Under the pieces are notes generated by a model that did no database searches, was not told the DNA's origin, and saw only the letters and a list, made by a program, of their open reading frames with translations. From Chlamydomonas reinhardtii (lineage: Eukaryota > Chlorophyta > Chlorophyceae > Chlamydomonadales > Chlamydomonadaceae), in the NCBI RefSeq assembly GCF_000002595.2, contig NC_057009.1, forward strand, positions 6,403,555 through 6,467,554: a stretch of 64,000 nt of DNA. The letters are read 5' to 3'. This document shows, piece after piece, positions 10,716 to 21,205 of the stretch. How positions within the stretch are numbered: the first letter of the stretch is position 1; each line of letters begins with the position of its first letter. A program made the translations under genes and the position numbers.

Positions 10716-12731
10716 TCAGTTCGCCCCTCCACCCGCCAGTAACGCGGTGCGCTCATCGCTAACCACCACAATGCCGCCGTGACCGTTGGTCGCCGCCGCC
10801 GCCGCCGCTGCACAGTTGTGAATGCCGGCGCCGCCAGCCGCCGCGCCGCCGCCACTAGCGTCATACACATTGGCGCAGTCAAAGTGCATGTCCTCAAACA
10901 CCATCCACCCGCGCTTCTTGGCAAACTGCGTGGCAGTAAAGGGCATGAGTCATAAAAGCGCATTAGTGTTCCACTGTTCCGGTTGACTGCCGCATGTTAC
11001 TTGTCCGTCCGCATTGGGCCACAAGGTGTCGATCGGCTCTGGCAGCAGTGCTTTGCGGTGGGTAACAATGTATCGCAGTGCCCGACGCCTCCCTTTCATG
11101 GGGGCACCCACCCACGCCCACACCCACACCCACACCCACACCCACCCACACACCCACGCACACATACACACACACTCACACACATATACACACACATGCC
11201 CCCCCACACACGCCCCCCCCCACACACCCACACCCGCCCACCTGCAGCGCCGGATACATGACGAAGCCCAGCAGCACCGCGCCCAGCGTCCAGGCCACGG
11301 TGGGCAGGTCGCCGGTCACGAACGGCACCGCCAGCACCACCAGCAGCAGCACACTGGCGGGCAGCAGCATCAGCACCAGCCCCCACACCGGCAGCGGCAC
11401 CCTGCAAACGATACGGCGCGTGTATGAGGAGGCGCCGCACAGATGTACGGTATGGAGGCACGGTTGCGCGGGCCCGCAACACAGCAGTCGAGAAACGCCA
11501 CCCAGTACCCCACCCCACGCACCTCGCGTCACTTGCTGCCGTGGAGGCAACAACGCCCCCCCCTTCGCGGTTCCCTTTGGACGTCGGCACTTCTCACGTG
11601 TGTTTCTACCCACTACTCTCCAGCTTCATCATCGACGGCCACGACCCCACACACGCCCCTGGACTTCAGCACGCGCGTGCCGTACCCGCACCATTCTCAG
11701 CTCCCCCATGAGTTTCACAGCTTTGCACCTGTTGGCTCTGCCTGTACTGCGCTAGCTCAGTCTGGTTCGGTTTAGCTTGGACTGGTACTTACAATCCCCC
11801 ACCCACGAATTCGTTGGGCTCGGGCATATTACCCCCCCCCCCCCACCCCTCCGTTCTCCATGAATGCCTCCCCCCGGGCGACGATTCCTTGACTATTGGG
11901 ACATATTTCGTTGGGCTCAGGCACGTTACCCCCCCCCCTACCCCCCACCCCCATCCACCCCCACCTCGCCCAGCAGCGCCCCCCCCCCCGCCACGGTAGG
12001 TCGCACGCACCTGTATGGCCGCAGCAGGTGCGGCTGCTTGATGCGCAGCCACACGAAGGCCGCGAACTCCAGCAGCTCGGCCAGGCAGTAGATGGCGTTG
12101 AGCAGCGTCACAATCTCAACAAACGACATGGACGCCTGCAGCAGCCGGGGGGAGGAGGGGGCAAGGAGTGGGGGGGAAGAGGGCAAGGGGGTTGGGGTGG
12201 GAGGGGACAAGGGGGTTGAGGTAAGGGGGCAAGGGGGTTGAGGAAAGGTGATAGGGATGGCAGAGGCAGTGGCGTGGATGGCCCCGAGCGGAGTAGGGAT
12301 GGGCGGATAGCTGGAGAAGCTCTGAGCGCTGCCCCTCTCGCTCGGCAAGGGATGCCGTGTGCGCCCGCCCCTTTGTAGCAAACACACGCAACACGCACGC
12401 TCACACGGCATACACGCACCGCGTACATCCCCCCCACACACAGTAACACCCCCACACCCCACACACACCCCCACACACACCCTGACGCCCAGCCCCCCTC
12501 CCTCATACACACGCACACACGCACCAGGCACAGCACCCCCAGCGAGCTGAGCAGTATGCCATACACGGGGGTGCCGTGGCGGCTGCGGCGGCCCAGCGCC
12601 TTGGGCAGGAAGCCGCGCTCGGCCATGCCCTGGACCTGTGCGCGTTTGAAAGGGAGTGTGTGTGTGTGTGTGTGTGTTTTTGGAGTGTATCTGTGTTTGG
12701 AGTGTGTCTGTGTGTGGAGTGTGTTTGTGTG

Positions 12732-12764
<33 letters not shown>

Positions 12765-14032
12765 CGTGTCAGCGGGTGTATGGGTATGACTTGTATCAAG
12801 AGAGCACAAGAAAGACACCTTTGTGTCACCCAAGGCTCTGCACCACCTGCACCACCTACTGTCACCAACCCCAACCGGCCGACCTCAACCCCGGACAAGC
12901 TCGGGCAGCTGTGGTCACCGGCCCCCTGCAACCCGCGCATGTGATCACTGCGTCTTCCATGGACGGCTACACCCTCCCCCCGCATAACCTCCCCGGCCCC
13001 TCACCCCTCAACCCCCTCATCCTCCTCAGCCCCGCGCTCTTCCACCCTCTTCCCCCTCAACCCCCATTGGGCTCGGGCAGATACCCCTTGCTTGTCGCGT
13101 CCGCGTGCCTGTCTTGTGCTGTTGTCCGCGCCACCGAGCCCGGGCGGCGACATTTATCGCCGGCGCCGCTCGCCCTGCTGCTCCACGACGCCTCGGCCCA
13201 CATCCCATAAGTATTATCGCTTGCAACTAACTGCATTCCGCTCGTTTTCGTTGGTTTTGGTTTAGTTTGGGCTGGTATTTTACACCCCCCCTCTCCCCCC
13301 CTCTCCACCCCCTCTCCCCCTGTTCCCCCCTTTCCCCCCCCCCGTTCCCCCCTCTTTCCCCCCCGCCCTTCTTGCCCCCCCCCTCACCTGGTACGAGTCG
13401 CTGGCCATCTCGGCCTGGTACTGGCCCACCTGGCTGCAGGCCGCCGCCACCACCACCCACAGAGCCAGCCAGGGGCCGCCCACCTGCGGCCGCCGCACAC
13501 AGGCGAGGGACACACAGGTGAGGGACACAGCAACAACATCACACAGCAACAACATCACACAGCAGGAGTGCGTCGGGGTTTGACCCACCGGCACACACAC
13601 CACACACAAACACACGCACCCGCCCCAACGCCAACCTGCGCACGCTCTACTACTCACTCAGCAGCTGGCAAACCACCACCTCTGCTCCACCCACACCACC
13701 ACACCCGCCCCGCCCTGGGATGTTGGAAAGAAAAACAACCCCTCCGCCCCCCCCCGACCCCCGACCCTTCCTCCCGCCCCCCCCCCGCCCTTCCTCCGCC
13801 CCTCCCACCCCCCCCAAGCCCACCTGCTGCGCCACGTATCCGTAGAAGCCCAGGCTCCAGTCGCCCGCCGCCGCCGTGACGCCCAGCGCCGCCACCGTGG
13901 GCAGCAGGTACATGGCCACCACCAGCACCACGGCCAGCAGCAGCGCGCGAGGGAAGGTGCGGCCGGGGTCGCGGACCTGCGCGCGGGAGGGCGCGGCGGC
14001 GGCGGTTGGCCTTGCGTTGTTTGTGCATGTGC

Positions 14033-14066
<34 letters not shown>

Positions 14067-16999
14067 TTGTGTGTGTGTGTGTGTGTGTATGCGTGGGTGC
14101 GAGGGATGTCTGTTTGGGGGCTATCGCGTCTTTTGGGGGGTTGCCGCAGGGGAGTACGGTGTGTAACGGCATAGAGGAGTCCTCGCGGCAGCCCGTTTGC
14201 ACCCACATGCGGTTCTAGTGTGCGCGCTCAGAGCCAGCAATTGAAGCTTACCACCCGCCACATCCTCCGCCAGCCCCATGCCCTCCCCACCCGCCAGCCG
14301 CCGCCCACCTCGCCCGCCAGTGTGGACACGCTGTCCCAGTAGTTGAGGTTCCTGAGGATAGGAGCGGGGGTAGGTGGTGGAACGGGAGGAGGTGAGGGAG
14401 GAGGAGGTGGAAGCGGAGAATAAGGAGGTCCAGGTGAGCAGGTGAGCAGGACAAGCAGTGCCGGCTTAACCCCCACTCCGCCCCATCCATACCCCCCAGT
14501 CACCCCGCCCCTCCCCCGCTCCCGCCACCCTCCCTCTCACCAGAACATGACGTTGAGGAAGGTGGGCCAATCCACTGTGTCCCAGTCCACCTTGGTGAAG
14601 TTCTTCACCTGCGAGGGTCGTGTATGGGGGTTGTAAATACCAGCCCAAACTAAACCAAAACCAACGAAAACGAGCGGAGTGCAGGCAGAGGCGTTAGGCG
14701 GGTGTGTGTGCGGTTTTGGGGTGGGCTGGACAGTACATGGCTGAGGGGAGGGCAGTTAAAAGAGGGGAGGCCGCTGCCCACGTTGACCCGCTCCTTGTCC
14801 TTCTCCGCGTAGTCCTCCCGCTCCACCCGCTCCCTCTCCGCGTCTTCCTGCCTCTGCCCAACCCCTTCAAACCCCCGCTCCCGGCCCCCCGCCCCCCGCC
14901 AACCCCCCCCCGCTCCGGGTGGGCCACGCGCTCCTCCTCGCCCTTTTTGCATAGGGTTTCGCTTTAGTTTGGCCTGGTATCTACAACCCCCCCCCACACC
15001 CGCCCCCCCGCCCCCACGCACGTTGGCTCTCGGCAGCGCCAGTGCGCACAGCAGCACGAAGGGCAGCACGATGGCCACCGTGGACGTGACCACGGCGTGC
15101 CCCACCACCGTCAGGCCGCGGTAGTTGAGCCACGACAGCAGCAGAGACATGCCCACCAGGAAGCAGCTGCGCGGGGGGTGGGGGATGCAAGGATGGGGGG
15201 GAGGGGGCGGGGAGGGGGAGGGGGCGGGGAGGGGGGAGAAGGCGTGAGAAGGTGGGTGTGTTTGCGAGTGTGCTAAGGCGCCTGTCGGTTTCAATTCCAC
15301 GGCTGGCCCCTCTCTCTCTCCTCCAACCCTCCACCCTGTCCTACCCGCCTTCCTCTCCTCCCTGCCCCTCGCGCCTTCCCGCCCTATTTCGTTGGGCTCA
15401 GGCATTCAACCCCCGCCCTCCCTCCCCACACACACCATCACAAACCCACCTCAGCCCTCCCCCGCCCCGCAGCCTCCCTCTCCACACCCCCCACCACACA
15501 CACACACACGCACACGTGCCCGCCCTCACATCCTCGGCCAGCCGCTCTCCAGCTGTGGGAAGAAGATCTCCAGGTTGGCTGCCAGCATGACCGGGTACAG
15601 GCTGTTGTCGGTGACGCCCGACAGCCAGCTCCACAGCCCCTCCTGGAAGCCCCAGAAGGGGCCGAACGCGGCGGTCACCCAGGCCACGTAACCGCTGCGG
15701 GGGGCGCGGGGGTCGGGTGGGGTGGGGAAGGAGGCGTGGGGCGGTGGGGCGTGGCGGCGTGTCAGGAAAGCGCATAGGGAAAGTGCAAGGGGGAAAGCGC
15801 AGGGGGAAAGGGCTGCCGCACCACCACCAGCAGCACTTCCTCCGCCCCTGCCCGCTCCCCTCCCCCCCTGCCCGCTTCCCCCCCCCCCCGCACTGCTGCC
15901 CCGCTCCCCCACCTCCACCTCCACCTCCACCCCCGTCTCGCCCACCCCCTTCCCACATGTTCTCTCCTCCTCCCTTGCCTCCTTCCCTACCCCCCTCGCC
16001 TCCCTTATCTCCTCCCCCACCTCCTCCCCCGCCCCACCTCCTCCTCCCCTACCCCCCCCTACCTCCCCCCCCTCCCCCCACCCCCACCTCCCCACCTCCC
16101 CACCTGTTCTCGGGGAAGGCGGTGGCCAGCTCCGCTGTGATGAGCGCCTCCGGCACCGACCACAGCAGCGGGAACACCAGGAAGCCCAGGATGGTCAGCA
16201 GGGGCCCAGCAGCGGACACGGCGTCCTGTGCAGGGTGGGCGGGGCCGAGAGGGGGCAGGTAACCCGAGCAGCGGAGGGAGAGGCGGGTGGGGGGCTGCGC
16301 GGTTGCGCCCAAAAAACGAACGCGCGGGTGCAAACATGCTCCACTTGGTAGGGGAGAGGCTGTTGCGCTACATATACATCCTGTGAGGACACGCACACGC
16401 ACACGCACGCGCACACACACTCGCGCGCAATTACCTCTGTTCCAAAAGGCCCTCCGGACACCTCGAAGAAGATGAGGGTCACGAGCGGCAGCAGCCCCAG
16501 CGTGCGCACGTGGCCGGGCTCGCCGGGCGGCCGGTGGTGGCCCTGACGCAGCCAGGCGGACCGGCAGGCAAGTTGGCAGGTTGGGTAATAGCTTATGAAT
16601 TTGTAGAGATGTAGAATGTGGAGAGTACGCTTTTGAGACCAGGGCGGAGAAAGGACGGGGCTGCAGGCTATAAGGGTTGTGGAGGGGGAGTCCAGACGAC
16701 CGGGAACGAGTTGCAGGCACACACGGTGGGATAGAAAGCGTGCAAGCATTCCGCCTAAACCTGCGTAGGTTTGTTGCGACCTCCGCGCTCTCGATAAGAC
16801 ATACTCTGCCGGCCGGACTGGCTAGGGTTTCAGGCTCCGAACCGACACGCAGTGTGTCGCGCGCCGACACAATTCGACTCGCGCTCCGCCTCACCTCGCC
16901 TCCATACCCCATGACGTCATGAGGTTTGTCGGTCCTTGGGCTAGCAGGTGCGATAAGTGGCACACTCGCGTCGCCAGTGTCGCGGTTCAAGTCCGCCAT
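10716..16999 (-). CDS. Polyamine-type (LAT/PUT) APC-family transporter
   Basis: Thirteen exons, 5' to 3': 16999-16895, 16542-16435, 16225-16104, 15694-15530, 15166-15022, 14608-14541, 14351-14309, 13976-13824, 13483-13388, 12635-12525, 12135-12011, 11401-11242, 10925-10716. All junctions are GT-AG and in phase, giving about 536 aa. The diagnostic run, in pieces, is [20 protein letters not shown], then [37 protein letters not shown] and [13 protein letters not shown]. This is the pattern of plant polyamine uptake transporters (PUT/RMV1, LAT subfamily). About 12 hydrophobic segments span exons 2-12, with soluble ends (Ala/Gly-rich C-terminus). It probably moves polyamines or amino acids by cation symport; the substrate is inferred from the family. 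It is divergent from the DUF2358 gene, with 555 bp between the start codons. Its introns are unusually rich in poly-C tracts and a short repeat family. Confidence 0.9.
11104..11240. repeat. CA/CCCACA-rich microsatellite in transporter intron
   Basis: Runs of CCCACA and CACA, directly 3' (in gene sense) of exon 12. Confidence 0.9.
11766..11930. repeat. Intronic short-repeat family, copies 1 and 2
   Basis: Three motif hits (11766-11800, 11810-11836, 11907-11930) of a family whose forms are TTTAGTTTGGGCTGGTAT.TACAACCCC and TTCGTTGGGCTC.GGCA..TTACCCC. Each is followed by a poly-C tract. They lie in the intron between transporter exons 11 and 12. Confidence 0.6.
12656..12775. repeat. (GT)n microsatellite with interspersed TTTGGAGTGT units
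   Basis: GT-rich tract with four copies of a GGAGTGT.T motif, in the intron next to transporter exon 10. Confidence 0.9.
13066..13290. repeat. Intronic short-repeat family, longest candidate copy
   Basis: Begins with ATTGGGCTCGGGCAG and ends with TTTAGTTTGGGCTGGTAT before a poly-C run, so both motif forms bracket about 225 bp. Between exons 9 and 10 of the transporter. Other fragments: 14629-14690 (opposite orientation), 14951-14995, 15385-15413, 18830-18860 (weak) and 59935-59977. Confidence 0.55.
14032..14090. repeat. (GT)n microsatellite in transporter intron
   Basis: Two long GT runs separated by GAATTT. Confidence 0.95.
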
Positions 17000-17554
17000 C
17001 GACACACCAGTTCGTCAGCGCCGGCAGTGCCCTCGAAGAAGCTGGTTCCCCGCCTGCAGAAGCTGTGCCTGCAGATACTCTTTGTGCTACCTCACGACCC
17101 AACACGTAGGATGCTCCGCCACAGCGTCGCTGAGGCGCCGACGGAAAGCGGAATCGGCCGGCCACGGAAACCTAACAAGAAATCGCCGGTGTTAGCTGCC
17201 CTCCATTGGTGCAAGCAAAGCTAGTTAAAACTAGCTGGGTTTTAGAAGCTGTAAAGAGCGTGAGGATACATACGAGGAGCAGCAAAGGAAATGGAATTTC
17301 AGCAAGCTTCCCAGAAACGAGCGTTTGCGGTGTCTTAATGTGGTCGCGGTAATGGTGATATCTGTTCAAAGCTTTGTTGGTTGGAGACGACTCCAACCGG
17401 ACTAGAATTAGAAAGCAAGAATGGGCCCTTTGCCATCGGCCCGATTGCGGGACCTGCGCCCTCCCTGAAATTATCACCCGATTACGAACTTCGAATACAA
17501 AAAGACAATAGACGGATTACCACCACATTAGAAACAACAAGAGTGCACGGAACG
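17000..17554. promoter_or_regulatory. Shared divergent promoter region, transporter and DUF2358 gene
   Basis: 555 bp between two start codons on opposite strands. It must hold the 5' UTRs and promoters of both. I see no clear TATA box or recognised operator. Confidence 0.5.
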
Positions 17555-20410
17555 ATGCAAGTTGCGTCCAGGGCCAGTCGCCAGCGATGGGGCTCGAATG
17601 GCTGCCTAATAGCGCGGCGACAGCAGCGCGCTGTGCAGCCACTGCGCGCACAGCGGGGCGATGGTGAGGACAGTTGGTGCTCCCTGGCCACGCGATCGCC
17701 CCCCCCCCTCGACTGCGGTACCCCACGCACCTTCCTGTGTGCCTATGCCCCCGAAAATTGAATGCGCATCTCTTAATGTTGGCCCAGCTTGCCAGCTGGT
17801 TGCATCACCCGCGTTGCCTGTGGTCTGCACCCGCGGCTGGCATGCGATGCAGCAGCATGCCCCATCCGACGAATGCACTTGCCACGGTCGCCCACTCGGC
17901 GGCTGCCCCACTCACCCCGCTGCAGGCCCCAGCACCAGCGGCCGCGGCGCCACCGCCCCTGATGGCGCCACGGACCCGGAAGTGGGCGCCGGACTCAAGG
18001 CCGTCTGGTGCGTGCGTGCGTGCTGCAGGCGCGCGGGCGGGCGGGCTTGCTGGGGGCGCGTGTGCGTGCGTACTTGCGTGAGTGCTTGCGGGGCCTTTTC
18101 GGAAATGCCGTATTGCTTCTTGCCTGTCAACGCCACCCAACTTTGACACGCCCCGCTTCCGGCTGTTGCAGGTACGGCGCGGAGACGTTCGGAAAGCTGG
18201 TCAGCCTCGCGCGCGGGCCCCAGCAGCAACAGCAGCAGAGGGCTGCGGCGGGGGCGGGTGCAGGCAAGGTGATGGACCGTGCCGAGATCCTGGCTTCAAT
18301 CCGCGCCGATTACGACGAACAGTATTTCGTTCGCGGCGTGAGCGAAATGTCGGCGTACGATCCGCAATGCGTCTTTGCGGGTGGGTGGGTGGTGATGGGT
18401 GCGTGGCGTGGGGATCTGAAACTAGGCTGGGGAAGAGGCAAATGCGGTACTGAGCGGACAGAGGGCTGGTCGGTGCGGTTTCGGGGCGTGGGCTGGATGC
18501 GGGGTGCTGACGACGCTTTTGCACTGAAGTGTCTGCCGCGCTGCCGCTACTCCCTCCACCTTTCACAGACCCGTTTGTGAGCTTCTCCGGCACGCAGCGC
18601 TTCAAGCAGAACGTGTCAAACCTGGGCGGCCTCATGTCAGACATCAAACTTGATGTGTACGACTGGCAGGAGGGTGAGAGCAGCAGGGGGCGGAGGTGGG
18701 GAGGTCCTTGCGGAGATCTCTGGAGAGGGGCCACACACGGACGGAGGAGGGCGGGAAGGACGGCCGAGGAGGAGGGGGCCTGCGGAGCAGGGGACGGCTG
18801 CTGAGGGACGGAGGACTGCGAACGGAGGTTGTCGGTACCAAGTCCGACTAAACGGACGGGGGCACGCGTTGTCTGGTGGGTGGCGCTCTGTCGGCATTAG
18901 CCCAACGTGTATACACAAATGCATATGTCGCACGTGTCGCACGGCGTTGCTCTTTCTTCCCAATCTCCCCTGCATTGCGGCGCTGCCGCAGGTGACAACA
19001 CGCTGACCACGCGCTGGCGCTTCTCCTGTCTGCTGGACCTGCCCTGGCGGCCGCGCCTGGCGGCAGCGGGCGGCACCACACACGTCATCGACCCAGCGCG
19101 CGGCCTGGTGGTGCGACACGAGGAGCGGTGAGGAGCAGGCCCATGAGGTGGTTAGTCGCTTTGAATCCCAAAACAAGCGGAAGACCCAGAAGGGGCGGGC
19201 AGCCGTCCATGCATGACATAAGGGAGCTTTGTAAGCAGAGGCTGTAAGGAAAAACCGCCCGACGTAAGGGGTTGTTGTAGGGCTGAGGACAGCGGGAACG
19301 TCGTCAAAAGCGGAATCATTTCAACTCCATCGCATACCTGTCCGGTGCTACCTTGTCCCATCCAGGTGGGAGGTGGAGCCGGCGAAGGTCGTGGCACAGC
19401 TGTTCACGCCGGCAGCCAAGGTGGGGGCTGAGACTAGGGGCACACGCAGCGTGCCTGCATGCCCGTGACATAATGCCGCTTGGCTTCAGGTTGTGAAGGT
19501 TTGGGCCTGCATGGCGCATTTGCACATGATGCTGAAATGGCATTGTGGCTGAGGCTGCGCCCGCGGACCGCAGGTGCCTTCAAACGCGTGGGAGACCTTC
19601 CTCTTGTCGGCATCAGCAGGGGACGTGCAGGTGTGTGGGCAACTCCGTGTCCGCGGCCTGAAGCCTTCGCTTCTGCGCTCTGCGCTCTTGCCCTGCCTCC
19701 CAGCAAGGTAGCAACTCTCCATCCGCACCGTCCCATCAGTGCCCACCCAACTCCTCCTTATCATCATCATATCTTGTAAACACTGCTACAGGGCATGTGG
19801 TTCGTGTTGAACCCGCTGTTCCTCAAGGCCAGCGCCGCGCTGCTGGTCGCCTCCTTCGCGCTGTCGCTGGTGAACGGCGGCGAGGGGCTGCTGCCGGGGC
19901 CGGCGGTGGTGGCTGTGCAGGTGGCGCTAGGCGGCTGCCTGGTGGTGGAGGTGCTCAAGTTCGCACAGGGTATGCAGGTGCGGCGCGGGGCAGGGAGGGG
20001 TAGAGGCCGAGGGAGAGGAAGGGGAAGAAGGCGGCTGTGTCCGCTGTGCCCAAGGGGCGAGAGGGAGGGTGAGGCAGGGGTTTGGGGTGCCGCCGTGCGG
20101 GTGGGTGCTTAGGACGGGGGCAGGGACACAAGGGCTGGTGTTGGGATTGTTGAGTGTGATCGTCAGCGGAAGGGGGGGGGTCTGAGTGCGTTTGGATAAG
20201 GCCCCGGCGATGGCGCCGAGGTCACAGTTTGTGTACGGACGCGAAGAGCCGGCCGGCTGGAGCAGCACACCCGGTCGCGGTCTGTGGGACCTGGGGCACG
20301 ATGCCTGCATGGGCTCCAGAACCCGACGTGACACAACGTACTACGTGACCTGACCTGTTCCTCCTGCTTCGTCACAGGGTGGTGAGACTGGCACTGGCGG
20401 CCGGTTCTGA
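17555..20410 (+). CDS. DUF2358 protein, probably plastid-targeted, with C-terminal membrane hairpin
   Basis: Exons: 17555-17663, 17926-18007, 18172-18380, 18569-18673, 18992-19127, 19366-19420, 19792-19977, 20378-20410; all phases close, about 304 aa. The N-terminus is Arg/Ser/Gln-rich (MQVASRASRQRWGSN), like an algal transit peptide. The core carries LKAVWYGAETFGKLV, then ADPFVSFSGTQRF, LPWRP and HEERWEVEPAKV, which is the order seen in the DUF2358 (SnoaL/NTF2-like) family of plants and cyanobacteria. Residues after GMWFVLNPLF form two hydrophobic segments. The biochemical function of the family is unknown to me. The end is uncertain: an alternative donor one codon earlier (after CACAGG) would end the protein at FAQGW. 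Convergent with the pseudouridine synthase gene. Confidence 0.8.
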
Positions 20411-21205
20411 GGACCGATGTGGAGAGCGGAAACGCAGGACTGCATGCGGGATGGAGCCGGCGTCAAGCATGAGTGCAATTGTTTTCGTGCGAGAGATATG
20501 GAACTAAGATATACTGGGCCGGTCAGTCAGTAGACATGGGCAAAACAGCCGCAAGGGGCGTGGAACACTGGCGCACTGGATGTTTCGGCCACGGCCGTCT
20601 GAGAGTTGTACACGGTATATGGCGAGCCGCGGGGTGGCAGACACGCAGCACGTTTCGTGGGCAGACACAGGAAGTTTCGTGGGCGGTGTGGGTAGGCGTT
20701 GGACAGAGTTGTACACGGTTCACAGTATGTGGCGTTGAAGTAAGATACGAGTTGCGCCTACACCTGCTTTTGTGAGCATGGCCGTTGAGGGTTTTTTGAC
20801 TGTCACAATGTCACACTGGAATGGAACACGTGGACATGTGGATGCGCCGGAAGCCGCGTACCCAGCGCTTTGCTCGACACCGCATGCCTAGTGTAGTAGG
20901 CTGGCAATCAGCACCGGTAATTGTCGGGTGGCAATAAGACCAGTAAGACGGGGATATCGTACGCTGCACACTATCGGGACCGCGCCACCCTGCGCCTTCC
21001 CCACGCCCTTACCCTGCTCCATTCCTGCACCAGTAAGATAAGCATCCAGTTACAGGTCGGGGCGCTGCGGGGGTGTCCCCAGTGGTGCACTTGGTGGCAC
21101 AACGACACGGCAGTGTGGCATGTGTCCTCAGTGCATAACTCCGCCAAATCATAACCTGGCAGCTTTGCATCCCCAGCAGCAAACCCAACTGTGCAGGGCC
21201 GGTGC
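20411..21205. other. Convergent intergenic region
   Basis: Holds the 3' UTRs of the DUF2358 and pseudouridine synthase genes. It includes a local repetition of GTTGTACACGG (about 20605 and 20708) and TTTCGTGGGCAG/GCGG. I see no gene in it, and no TGTAA for the plus-strand gene. Confidence 0.5.
21050..21054 (-). terminator. TGTAA poly(A) signal, pseudouridine synthase gene
   Basis: TGTAA on the minus strand about 150 bases past the stop at 21206. Confidence 0.65.
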
